From NCBI GenBank assembly GCA_947259645.1, contig CAMYND010000005.1, positions 48,712-112,711 of the forward strand: a stretch of 64,000 nucleotides of DNA, in the 5' to 3' direction. The stretch comes from Thermodesulfovibrionia bacterium. GTDB lineage: Bacteria > Nitrospirota > Thermodesulfovibrionia > UBA6902. This document shows positions 52,418 through 60,419 of the stretch, in pieces. The position numbers were made by a program, and so were the translations under genes. Every line of letters starts with the position of its first letter. Within the stretch, counting starts at the first letter, position 1. The notes beneath the pieces were generated by a model. It was given only the letters and a program-made list of their open reading frames with translations. It made no database searches and had not been told where the DNA came from.

Positions 52418-52858
52418 CTAATAATGTGCTTGATAAATACCTGCAGCGATTGCCAGAAAGCTGAGGCCAAGGACAAACCAGTGGAATCCCTGGAGCAGGT
52501 TGAAAACCTTTTTCATATTCGCCTGTTCCCCCGGCTTTGAAAAGAGCTTCTTGAAGATCAGTTTTTCAAGGCCGAACAGGAGTGAGGCATAAAAGGTCCA
52601 GACGAAAAGCATGATCCATACCCCGACACTCAGACCCTTTTCGTAGATTAAATAGAACCCTGACAGCCCCGCAAGAATTACCATGAACTTGGCGATCTTG
52701 CCAAATCTGTGCTCCACTCCCTGAAACATAAGGACCATTTCAAGAGACTGATCCATGCGCAGTATCATGGGGAATGTTACCAGTGTTACAAAGGACACAC
52801 CGCCTATCCAGATAACCACGGACAATACATGGATTGTTAATGCGGCTGAGCCGGGCAA
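52418..52858 (-). CDS. Small four-helix membrane protein, CopD-like
   Basis: 146 residues with a TTG start inside the argS 3' end; upstream in this frame there is no ATG or GTG before a stop. Four helices are predicted, with His in the first (TIHVLSVVIWIGGVSF), a HRFGKIAKF loop and a His-containing last helix (GFHWFVLGLSFLAIAAGIYQ), which suggests heme or metal coordination as in CopD/DUF2269-like proteins. No Shine-Dalgarno is visible, so translation probably depends on argS. It seems complete from the first helix on. Confidence 0.65.
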   Translation of the reverse strand: MPGSAALTIHVLSVVIWIGGVSFVTLVTFPMILRMDQSLEMVLMFQGVEHRFGKIAKFMVILAGLSGFYLIYEKGLSVGVWIMLFVWTFYASLLFGLEKLIFKKLFSKPGEQANMKKVFNLLQGFHWFVLGLSFLAIAAGIYQAHY

Positions 52859-54440
52859 GAGAAAGCGCGGTATCTTCTGATATTACCCGATGCTTGTAAT
52901 AATAAGAATGGAATGATCCGGCCAGTTCCTGCAGGTAATAGGTTATTCTGTGGGGTTCAAAATAGAGTGCCGCACCCTCGAAAACCGCAGGGTACTGCAG
53001 CAGCTTTTTTATCAGAGCGATCTCCTCCTGTTCTCCGAGCAGCGAAAGGTCAGCATTCTGTATGTTCTCTTTTTCTACTCCGTCCACACTCTTTTCCCCG
53101 GCCTGACGGAAGAGGCTTGATATTCGGGCGAACGCGTACTGCACATAAAAAACCGGGTTTTCGGATGACTGCTCCTTTGCAATATCAAGATCAAAGTCAA
53201 GGTGGCTGTCAGCTTTTCTCGTAAGGAAGATAAATTTAGTTATATCAGAGCCGACTTCGTCAATGACCTCCCGCAAGGTAATAAATTCTCCTGCTCTCTT
53301 GGACATCTGCACAGGCTCACCGTGCCGGAGAAGTGAAACCATCTGGATCAGTATGACCTTGAACCTGTCTTTGGGAAGATCAAAAGCCTCAAGTACTGAC
53401 CTGATCCGCGGGATATACCCGTGATGGTCAGCGCCCCATATATCAATAATTGTTTCAAACCCTCTGTCAAGCTTGTCTTTGTGATAGCAGATATCAGATG
53501 CAAAATAGGTGAACTCGCCGTCCTGCTTCTTCACAACGCGGTCCTTGTCATCTTCAAATTCAGACGATTTAAACCAGAGGGCCCCGTCCTTTTCATACGT
53601 AAGATCCTTTGATTTCAGGGCATTCAGTGCTTCTGATACTTTGCCTTTGGTGTGAAGCTCCTTTTCGCTCTGCCATTTGTCAAAAATGACTCCAAAGTCT
53701 TTCAAGTCTTTGGCAAGGTTTGTCAGCATCATTTTATAGGAAAAGCTGGTCATGAATTCGCCGCACTCTTCAAAGGACTTATTCCTGTAGGTATCACCGC
53801 CCTGCTTCTGTATTTCCTTTGCAATAAGTTCGATATAATCGCCCTTGTATCCATTTTCAGGAAAGGGGGCATCATTTCCCAGCAGCTGCTGATAACGGGC
53901 ATGCACTGACTGACCAAGAAGTTTGACCTGCAGTCCGGCATCATTGATGTAGAATTCCCGCTGTACACTGAATCCTGCTGAAGCCAGAATGTTGCAGAGG
54001 GCGTTTCCAACCGCGGCCCCCCGTCCGTGTCCGATATGCAGCGGTCCTGTCGGATTTGCACTTACAAATTCTACCTGTATCTTTCGCCCCTTTCCGATAT
54101 CTGTCATCAAGGCGGAGTGATCTTCTTCCAGAAGGGTTTTCAGGCTTGCATGAAAGTATCCGCGGGGGAAGGTGAAGTTGATAAAGCCCGGGCCGGCTAC
54201 TTCAATTTTTTCAAAAAAGCCGGGGGACAGGTCATGTACAGTTTCAATAATTTCCTGCGCTATTATTTTTGGGCCTTTTTTCAGTAGTTTTGCCAGTTTC
54301 ATGGCGATCGATGTGGCAAAATCACCCATGGAATTATTTTTCGGAAACTCTCCGTCAATATCGGGCAGACTCTGCTGGTCCCATCTGTTTTTCAGCCTGT
54401 CCAGTGCTTTCGTTAATATATCAATAACATCCTGTTTCAT
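52740..54440 (-). CDS. argS: Arginyl-tRNA synthetase, with aberrant C-terminus
   Basis: 566 residues from the ATG at 54440. HIGH-type motif in NPTGPLHIGHGRGAAVGN and KMSKS-type MSKRAGEFITLREVI are intact, as are FASDICYHKDK and the DALR anticodon domain (YYLQELAGSFHSYYYKHRVI). After LSLARL, however, the normal ending (a helix and a terminal GVSAPERM-type motif) is missing, and 38 codons are read out of frame through the next gene. The enzyme charges tRNA-Arg and should be essential, so either the altered tail is tolerated or there is a sequence error. The promoter is TTGACT-17-TAAACT just upstream. Confidence 0.9.
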   Translation of the reverse strand: MKQDVIDILTKALDRLKNRWDQQSLPDIDGEFPKNNSMGDFATSIAMKLAKLLKKGPKIIAQEIIETVHDLSPGFFEKIEVAGPGFINFTFPRGYFHASLKTLLEEDHSALMTDIGKGRKIQVEFVSANPTGPLHIGHGRGAAVGNALCNILASAGFSVQREFYINDAGLQVKLLGQSVHARYQQLLGNDAPFPENGYKGDYIELIAKEIQKQGGDTYRNKSFEECGEFMTSFSYKMMLTNLAKDLKDFGVIFDKWQSEKELHTKGKVSEALNALKSKDLTYEKDGALWFKSSEFEDDKDRVVKKQDGEFTYFASDICYHKDKLDRGFETIIDIWGADHHGYIPRIRSVLEAFDLPKDRFKVILIQMVSLLRHGEPVQMSKRAGEFITLREVIDEVGSDITKFIFLTRKADSHLDFDLDIAKEQSSENPVFYVQYAFARISSLFRQAGEKSVDGVEKENIQNADLSLLGEQEEIALIKKLLQYPAVFEGAALYFEPHRITYYLQELAGSFHSYYYKHRVISEDTALSLARLSRINNPCIVRGYLDRRCVLCNTGNIPHDTAHGSVS

Positions 54441-54449
54441 GAACAATTA

Positions 54450-54478
54450 AGTTTAAAGGTCCCGTTTCGCTAAGTCAA
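54450..54478 (-). promoter_or_regulatory. argS promoter
   Basis: TTGACT (54473-54478) and TAAACT (54450-54455) on the minus strand are spaced by 17 bp. The -10 ends nine bases before the ATG, so the leader would be only 1-3 nt. Confidence 0.6.
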
Positions 54479-54587
54479 CTCATCCTGTATCCTGACAATT
54501 CACCCGGCCCTTTGGTATACTTGATATACAAACAAAAACAGGAGAACCGGTCGCAGAGGAGCAGAATAATTACTCAGGAGGGCAGTT

Positions 54588-54761
54588 ATGACGGTCAACA
54601 AAGAATTGCTTGATATCCTTGCCTGTCCCCGCTGCAAGGGTGACATCATGATGAATGAGTCAGAGGACGGACTTATATGCGGCGCGTGCAAACTCCTCTA
54701 CCCCATAGAGGATGGCATCCCGGTCATGCTTGTCGATGAAGCTCGAAAAATAGAAGATTAG
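54588..54761 (+). CDS. Trm112/YcaR-family small zinc-binding protein
   Basis: 57 residues with a strong AGGAGGG site before the ATG. The sequence MTVNKELLDILACPRCKGDI and LICGACKLLYPIEDGIPVML matches the Trm112/UPF0434 family, with two Cys pairs (CPRC, CGAC) for zinc. Trm112 proteins activate methyltransferases in other organisms; bacterial members are often near lipid A or glycosyltransferase genes. It stands alone here between argS and the DUF4062-like gene. Confidence 0.9.
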   Translation: MTVNKELLDILACPRCKGDIMMNESEDGLICGACKLLYPIEDGIPVMLVDEARKIED

Positions 54762-54921
54762 CTCCACTACGGAACACCCTGCTGCATTTATTCATTCATC
54801 CCGAATATAATTCCTAATACAGTCTTAAAAATTATTAATAACAACAAACCTGTTCAATCCTCTATACTTATTACGTATTTCTGCTGTAGAACGTACACGT
54901 TCCGGAGTCAATATCAACAAA

Positions 54922-55455
54922 ATGAATGCAAAGAAACGATATCAGATAATCATGGCGTCTGCCGGCGACATTGTCGTTGAAGACAAGATAGTACGTGAAG
55001 TATGCGATGGCATTAATGAGGGCATCTTACTCAATAATAAGAGCGCATCATATGAAGTGCGAAAGTGGGGTGAAGTCTTTTCCTCTGAGATGAGTTCTGA
55101 CGGCATCGTAAAAAAACTTCAAGAGGAGTGCGATATCCTGATATGCATATTTCATAAAAGGTTCGGGACGACCTCAGTCCCCGGCAAATTTTGTAACCTG
55201 GGAACATTTCTGTCCGCTCCGGAGCTCTGGAAATCATTGACAAAGCCTCACATGATCTTTTTTTTCAAGGAAGTAAGCGTTCAGTCCCTGCAGGATATCA
55301 CTGATCCTCAACTGCTCGACGTATTTAATCTGAAGGACAAACTGAAAAGCAGTACTGCCATGACGGTCGAGGACTTTAAATCGCCGGGAGAATTTTGCGA
55401 AAAGGTTCAGGACTGCCTGGACAGCCTGGCTGGACATATCAGCTCGTCGGCATAG
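54922..55455 (+). CDS. DUF4062-like (TIR/SEFIR-type fold) stand-alone protein
   Basis: 177 residues. The pattern IIMASAGDIVVEDKIVREVCDGINEG ... EVRKWGEVF ... IVKKLQEECDILICIFHKRFGT ... LSAPELWKSLTKPHMIFFFKE parallels DUF4062 domains, where an SS/GD start, a W-E motif, a Q-x-x-I helix, D-I-x-I-x-I-x-x-R-F-G-T and a GTExEF helix occur. Here the last motif is degenerate. Such domains usually head STAND ATPases in defence or signalling; none is attached. Start ATG is preceded by CAATAT seven bases away and no clear Shine-Dalgarno. The assignment is by pattern only. Confidence 0.5.
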   Translation: MNAKKRYQIIMASAGDIVVEDKIVREVCDGINEGILLNNKSASYEVRKWGEVFSSEMSSDGIVKKLQEECDILICIFHKRFGTTSVPGKFCNLGTFLSAPELWKSLTKPHMIFFFKEVSVQSLQDITDPQLLDVFNLKDKLKSSTAMTVEDFKSPGEFCEKVQDCLDSLAGHISSSA

Positions 55456-55685
55456 TACCCTGTTAATTCTGCATTTTGTGTTCACTGATCATTGCTTTTT
55501 ATTCAATGGATTAAACTTTACACTTTATCTTTTTCTGTTAAGCATGGTGTCGACTTGTTTTACACTAAGTGAAGGTTTGATAGCCCTAACCCCTTTTAAA
55601 ATATGACTTTTATTATTGGCACAGGGCTTGCTTATTATTCATGTTATGGTAATGGAACTATCACTCTTTCTATCAGGTTATTCCT

Positions 55686-56156
55686 ATGAATAATTCAGCA
55701 CTTGCTGATCCACCGCCCTGCAGCAGTAACAGTTCGCAGGCCCGCACTGACAGGCGCAAGCAGCCAACTCGGATCATAAGCCGGTATACCTTCTTTGGAG
55801 GGAAGCGAATGACGGTGAGAAGGACGAATGACAAAAAAGCCCATCTCTTTGTTGACCTCTACAGCACCCGACTGCTTGCAGCCGTTATACTCCTGCTTCT
55901 CTTGAGCAGCCTCGATGCATACCTGACCCTTTCCCTGATCTATAAAGGGAGGGTTGTCGAGGCAAATCCGATCATGGCATATTTTCTTGATTACGGCATA
56001 CTGCCGTTCACCTTTGTAAAGATCATGATTACGAGCACCGCGCTGATTGTCTTGTGTGTATTTAAGAATGTCAACCTGACCAGGATCAGCGTTCCCTTGA
56101 CGATCAAGATTTATCTGGCGGTAATTGTGTATGAATGTTATCTCATGATGCTCTGA
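55686..56156 (+). CDS. DUF5658 membrane protein
   Basis: 156 residues. A basic N-terminus contains RRKQPTRIISRYTFFGGKR, typical of DUF5658 proteins, followed by three helices (about 64-86, 100-120, 130-150) with the conserved SLDAYLTLSLI and EANPIMAYFLDYG. Function is unknown. An ATG at 55809 has GGAGGG upstream and would give a 115-residue protein, but the basic motif upstream belongs to the family, so the longer start is preferred. It is transcribed in the same direction as the MATE gene. Confidence 0.75.
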   Translation: MNNSALADPPPCSSNSSQARTDRRKQPTRIISRYTFFGGKRMTVRRTNDKKAHLFVDLYSTRLLAAVILLLLLSSLDAYLTLSLIYKGRVVEANPIMAYFLDYGILPFTFVKIMITSTALIVLCVFKNVNLTRISVPLTIKIYLAVIVYECYLMML

Positions 56157-56248
56157 CCCGCCCGATCGTGTTTGACCAAAGAGGCCCCTCAAAGTAAAAT
56201 ACCCACCATGATACATCAGGAAGAGGCCTAGCCGGAGGAGGACCCGTT

Positions 56249-56431
56249 GTGTCCGGAACAGGCACAAGGGCCCGTTATTTCGTATTGTATCCCGCCGGAT
56301 GTCACAATAAGAGAAACCAGCACAGAGAGCTCAGTATCATGACAGGGGAGCGGAAAAATCGCATTGATATTCTGCTTGAGACCGGGACTCGACCCCTGCT
56401 CAATGAAAACACGTTTAGGGAGGTGCAGTGA
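56249..56431 (+). CDS. 60-residue ORF translationally coupled to MATE gene
   Basis: A GTG start seven bases after GGAGGAGG, an unusually strong site, and a stop that overlaps the MATE start by four bases (GTGA). The peptide is not recognisable and has no hydrophobic helix; it ends ETGTRPLLNENTFREVQ. It could be a leader peptide that sets MATE translation, or a small protein. Spontaneous occurrence of such a strong site plus exact overlap is unlikely but possible. Confidence 0.45.
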   Translation: MSGTGTRARYFVLYPAGCHNKRNQHRELSIMTGERKNRIDILLETGTRPLLNENTFREVQ

Positions 56432-57792
56432 GGGTTCAGGGTAGGGCAGTTGATCTTACTGCCGGGAGCATCTGGAAAAATATCTGGCATATGTCGTGGT
56501 CAATGATTCTCGTGATGTTCCTTAATTTCCTCGTTGGAATCACAGACATTTATGTTGCCGGGTTTCTCGGCCCTGAAATACAGGCGGTCGTCGGTTTTGT
56601 CGGGGAACTCTATTTTTTTATCATCATCGTTGCAAATGCCATCAGTATCGGCACCGTGGCAATCGTTTCCCGGGCTGTTGGTTCTGGTGACACGGAAGGG
56701 GCCCTCTCTGCTGCCCGTCAGTCCCTGCTTCTGGGTGCTGTCTGCGCCCTTGCGCTTATGATGGCAGGAATTCTTTTCAGGGATGCTCTCATAGCGGTTG
56801 CGGGCTTTCCTGAAAATGTTCGCACAATTGCCGCCGAGTTTTTCGTGATCTTTGCGGTTGCCCTGGTTCCGAATTACCTGCTGATAATATCCAATGCTAT
56901 ATTCCGTGCTGGCGGTGAGGTAAAGCTGACACTGACAGCGATGTTTGTTGCCAGTCTCGTTAATATTGTATTAGACTTTCTCCTTGTTTTCGGACTATTT
57001 TCTTTTCAGGGCATCGGGTACCGGGGCATAGCGGTCTCTACCGCTTTGGCGATGACCGCCGGGATGATGATCTGTATTGCCCTGTTCAGACAGAGCAGAT
57101 GGCAGAAGATATTTCACGGAACGTGGCACCTGTATAAAGATCTTGTTCGGAGATTCTTTGTTTTAAGCTGGCCGGCAGCACTGCTTCAGGTGTCATGGAA
57201 CACCGGAAATATAGTCATTTATAACATTCTCGGCCGTCTTGATGAAGGAAGCATTACCGCTATGGCAGCTCTTACAAGCGGCCTCAGAATCGAGGCGATT
57301 ATTTATCTTCCGATGTTTGCCCTCAACATGGCCGGGTCTGTACTGACCGGGCAGAACCTCGGGGCCGGGATGCCGGAAAGAGCTGAGAAGATAGGATGGA
57401 AAATAGCTTTTGCCGGAGTTGTTTTTGTCTCTCTCCTGGCAGTACCGGTTTTCATCTGGGCAGGTGCGCTATCCTCATCTGTTGCAAAGGACCCCCAGGT
57501 CCTGGCTGAGACTGTTCGTTATCTCAGGATTATGATGCTTTCTGAACCATTTATGGCGTTGAGCCTGATCCTGGGGGGCTGTCTGCAGGGGGCCGGAGAC
57601 ACAAAAGGGGCGATGTTTATCATCGTCGGGGCGCTCTGGATAGTCCGCCTCCCCCTGGCTTATATCATCGCTGTTATAGCTGGTTACGGCGCATACGGCG
57701 TTTGGCTTGCTATGGTAATCTCGATGTTTTTCCAGGGAATTGCGATGACGCTCCGTTACAGACGGGGGCGATGGAAAGACTTGAAATATTGA
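56428..57792 (+). CDS. MATE-family multidrug/cation efflux transporter
   Basis: 454 residues with a GTG start and GGGAGG four bases upstream. Twelve hydrophobic segments and the MATE pattern: GITDIYVAGFLGPEIQAVVGFVGELYF, GTVAIVSRAVGSGD, and a second half with AMAALTSGLRIEAIIYLPMFALNMAGSVLTGQNLGAG and GCLQGAGDTKGAMF. These proteins export cationic compounds in exchange for Na+ or H+. The upstream 60-codon ORF overlaps it and may govern expression. The ligand cannot be told. Confidence 0.92.
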   Translation: MRVQGRAVDLTAGSIWKNIWHMSWSMILVMFLNFLVGITDIYVAGFLGPEIQAVVGFVGELYFFIIIVANAISIGTVAIVSRAVGSGDTEGALSAARQSLLLGAVCALALMMAGILFRDALIAVAGFPENVRTIAAEFFVIFAVALVPNYLLIISNAIFRAGGEVKLTLTAMFVASLVNIVLDFLLVFGLFSFQGIGYRGIAVSTALAMTAGMMICIALFRQSRWQKIFHGTWHLYKDLVRRFFVLSWPAALLQVSWNTGNIVIYNILGRLDEGSITAMAALTSGLRIEAIIYLPMFALNMAGSVLTGQNLGAGMPERAEKIGWKIAFAGVVFVSLLAVPVFIWAGALSSSVAKDPQVLAETVRYLRIMMLSEPFMALSLILGGCLQGAGDTKGAMFIIVGALWIVRLPLAYIIAVIAGYGAYGVWLAMVISMFFQGIAMTLRYRRGRWKDLKY

Positions 57793-57902
57793 GATAACGT
57801 GATACAATAGCAACAATGGACAATCGGAACAATAAGCGGTTGCAGATTCAACTCGCTGCAATAAGTTGACAGGAAAAATCCTGTGGTCCGCTGTCTGTTT
57901 CT

Positions 57903-59363
57903 TTATCCCCTGCCGGTAAGCTCTTTCAGTTTCTCAGTAATTGCCTCAGGCTCAGCTTCCACCTTCTGCGGGCGAATAGATTCAATGTCTATTCCAGCCA
58001 GTTTTTTCAGTGATGGGCATTGCGGGATAGGAATATCAGGGTAGTGCTTCTGAAAGTCAGGAAATTTTGCCGGAGATGCGGTCTCGAGAACCGCAACTAT
58101 CGAATCCTCAGTGTTAAAGTACTGCCGGTATCTGAATGAAGCTGCTACCCCTATTGCTCCATGGGGCTCCAGAACAAGCTTGTTTCTCCGCCAGAACCGC
58201 ACAATATGAGCCTCTATATCCTCATTTGTAATAATATCCTCACCAAAGACATCCTTGCGCAGGTTATCTGCCACATCAGGCGTAACGCTTCTTTTTTCCG
58301 CAAGAATATCAGGAATGTTATGAGGAGATTCTCCGTAGAGAAAAAGGATGCGTTCAAGGTTTGATGGTACGGAGATATCCATGGAGTTTGCAAGTGTCTG
58401 CTTGTTGATGAGACTGCCTGAAGACGAACCTTTGCCAACAATATTTGCAAAGATATTATTTGCGTTTGTTGCTGCAATAAACATCTTAACCGGCAGGCCC
58501 ATGCGCTTAGCCATCAAACCCGCGGTCAGATTACCGAGATTACCGGAGGGGACAGAAAAGAGAATATTCTTATCAGGAAAGCGTTTGTTGAGTTCTGCCC
58601 AGACAAAGAAGTAGTAAATGGTCTGGGGAATAAGTCTCCAGAGGGATATTGAGTTCGCAGTTGTGAGGTTGAATCTTTCCCTGATGCTGTCATTATTCAG
58701 CAGGCTCTTGGCCAACCGCTGACAGTCATCAAAATTACCGTTAATCGGAAGGGCCCCGACATTTCCGCTGACAGAAAGCATCTGCTTTTCCTGAACATTT
58801 GAGACCCCGTCTGCTGGGTAGAGGACAAGGACATGAGTATGGGGAAGACCGTGAAAAGCTGTTTGTATGGCAGTCCCTGTATCGCCTGATGTTGCAACAA
58901 TAATAGTGGCCTCTCTCTTATTAACCGAAAGGTAGTAACTTATAAGCCGTGCCAGAAATCTGGCGGCAAAGTCCTTGAAGCTGCAGGAAGGGCCCCTGTC
59001 GAGACGTGCTATTACAAGCCCGTTATCGTTCAATGCATCATCAATAGGAATAGTTGTTTTACTATAGGCCCCATCACAGATTTCCGCCAGCGTGGTATCC
59101 GGCACGCCTTCACGGGGCAGAAACCCCCTCATTATGATCCATGCCAGTTCCGGATACGTCAAGTCTGATAAACGGTTTATGATTTCTTCAGAAAAGTGAG
59201 GGATAGTGGAGGGCATAAAAAGCCCGTAGTCAGGACTCAGCCCTCTTTCAAGGACGACTTGCCATTGATATTTGTGTTCCCCCTGACTGCTCCGCGTTGA
59301 TACAAAAACAGGACTCTCCGCGAAGCTGTCACCAAGTATGTCCTGAAGTCTGGAAATATCCAT
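57903..59363 (-). CDS. thrC: Threonine synthase
   Basis: 486 residues, the longer yeast-like type. The PLP lysine lies in RGPSCSFKDFAARFLARL, then VATSGDTGTAIQTAF, a Ser/Gly-rich phosphate loop (VPSGNLGNLTAGLMAKRMG) and LEPHGAIGVAASFRY. It converts O-phosphohomoserine to threonine. AGGAGG sits seven bases before the ATG, so unlike several neighbours it is translated with a normal leader. A possible hairpin ACAGGA/TCCTGT lies after the gene but lacks a T-run. Confidence 0.94.
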   Translation of the reverse strand: MDISRLQDILGDSFAESPVFVSTRSSQGEHKYQWQVVLERGLSPDYGLFMPSTIPHFSEEIINRLSDLTYPELAWIIMRGFLPREGVPDTTLAEICDGAYSKTTIPIDDALNDNGLVIARLDRGPSCSFKDFAARFLARLISYYLSVNKREATIIVATSGDTGTAIQTAFHGLPHTHVLVLYPADGVSNVQEKQMLSVSGNVGALPINGNFDDCQRLAKSLLNNDSIRERFNLTTANSISLWRLIPQTIYYFFVWAELNKRFPDKNILFSVPSGNLGNLTAGLMAKRMGLPVKMFIAATNANNIFANIVGKGSSSGSLINKQTLANSMDISVPSNLERILFLYGESPHNIPDILAEKRSVTPDVADNLRKDVFGEDIITNEDIEAHIVRFWRRNKLVLEPHGAIGVAASFRYRQYFNTEDSIVAVLETASPAKFPDFQKHYPDIPIPQCPSLKKLAGIDIESIRPQKVEAEPEAITEKLKELTGRG

Positions 59364-59726
59364 GTAATCAAGCCTCCTTCTAAAAAAGGGAACCGGGTTT
59401 ATTTCCCTTTCGATAGGAATATATTATAATTTATTGAAGGGTTTCTATGTGGTCAAGACTATACTATTTTAAGCGAAATTTCCCATAATTTAATCGTGTT
59501 TATTTAAAAAATCCATGAAAATCACAAAAAAGCATCTTGTCTACGGGTAAAAAAATGGACAATCTCCTCTTTTTGTTTGACTTTTCAATAAAAAAATGCC
59601 ATATTGTATAAATGCTTCAGGAGTTTTTGTAATTTGTAATGCCACAAAGACTTTAAGCTTTGTGGCATTTTTTATCGGATCAGGATTCCACAGGAATTCT
59701 GATTATTTATAAGGAGGGAAGTTAGC
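59364..59726. other. 363-bp region before cold-shock gene
   Basis: No ORF of note. Promoter-like TTCAAT (59585-59590) and TATAAA spaced by 17 bp precede a leader of about 115 nt to the csp start. Within it a strong terminator-like hairpin occurs (59638-59673), then the AAGGAGG site. The A/T-rich left part holds the thrC promoter. Confidence 0.5.
59638..59673 (+). terminator. Terminator-like hairpin in the cold-shock gene leader
   Basis: AATGCCACAAAG pairs perfectly with CTTTGTGGCATT around an eight-base loop, followed by a run of T. It lies between promoter and csp start, so it either ends a short RNA or attenuates csp. Confidence 0.65.
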
Positions 59727-59930
59727 ATGGCAAATGGAACAGTAAAGTGGTTTAATGAAGCCAAGGGTTTTGGTTTCATAACTCAGGATGATGGAGGACC
59801 CGATGTGTTCGCGCACTATTCTGAGATCCAGGGTGAAGGCTTTAAAAGCTTGAACGAGGGTGACAGCGTAAGTTTTGAAATTGTAGAAGGTGACAAAGGT
59901 CCGAAAGCTACTAATATTCAGAAAGCCTAA
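59727..59930 (+). CDS. Cold-shock protein (CspA family)
   Basis: 67 residues: [15 protein letters not shown] and [20 protein letters not shown] carry RNP1 (KGFGFI) and RNP2 (VFAHY) motifs of the single OB-fold. It binds single-stranded RNA/DNA as an antiterminator and RNA chaperone. A strong AAGGAGG lies before the ATG. The leader contains a terminator-like hairpin, and a second terminator follows the gene. Confidence 0.96.
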   Translation: MANGTVKWFNEAKGFGFITQDDGGPDVFAHYSEIQGEGFKSLNEGDSVSFEIVEGDKGPKATNIQKA

Positions 59931-59938
59931 TAAAAGTA

Positions 59939-59972
59939 AAGCAAGCTCTGTTTAACAGGGCTTGCTTTTTTT
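59939..59972 (+). terminator. Intrinsic terminator after csp
   Basis: AAGCAAGC...CTG pairs with CAG...GCTTGCTT around TTTAA, with seven T following. Confidence 0.85.
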
Positions 59973-60057
59973 ATCTGACAGCCGCAGCATATCCCCGGTT
60001 TTAAAAACAATCAATTATTAAGAGCAGCTGCAACTGAATCTGTCAAGGCGTAATTGA

Positions 60058-60252
60058 TCAGGCTATTGAACAGCTCATGTCCTGGCCGCAGCACATGGGG
60101 GACTTAATCTTGCCATGACCATTTGGACATTTAGAGACCTGCACTTCTGTCCCATCATCCACCTTCAACGTATCATCAACGAGTGGCGCATCGCATGCAG
60201 CGCACGTTGCATTTACCGCCATACCACATTTTGAACATTTGTATGTAGCCAT
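60058..60252 (-). CDS. Small double zinc-ribbon protein
   Basis: 64 residues, ATG with an AGGAGG-like site. Cys pairs: YKCSKCGMAV, ATCAACDAPL, then SKCPNGHGKI and PMCCGQDMSCSI, enough for two zinc sites. Closely similar small proteins occur in anaerobic and deltaproteobacterial genomes, but no role is known. It stands between csp and the HD-GYP gene and is transcribed away from the latter. Confidence 0.85.
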   Translation of the reverse strand: MATYKCSKCGMAVNATCAACDAPLVDDTLKVDDGTEVQVSKCPNGHGKIKSPMCCGQDMSCSIA

Positions 60253-60419
60253 TTTACCTGCCTCCTTATGTTTTTAGCCGGGTTATTTATTGAGCATGTA
60301 TCAATTATAGCTTAAAATTACTCAGGGCACTGCATTATCTTTCGGTAGACAGATCAGGGTTTTAATGATAAGAGATACCTATAGATGTTCTCCGTCTCAT
60401 TTCAACCGGGAGAGAAGCT

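Noticed and set aside
54889-54902. GAACGT-AC-ACGTTC as a LexA box before the DUF4062-like gene
   Set aside because: Half-site spacing (six bases) differs from the LexA-like operator (four bases); could be some other operator, but not assigned.
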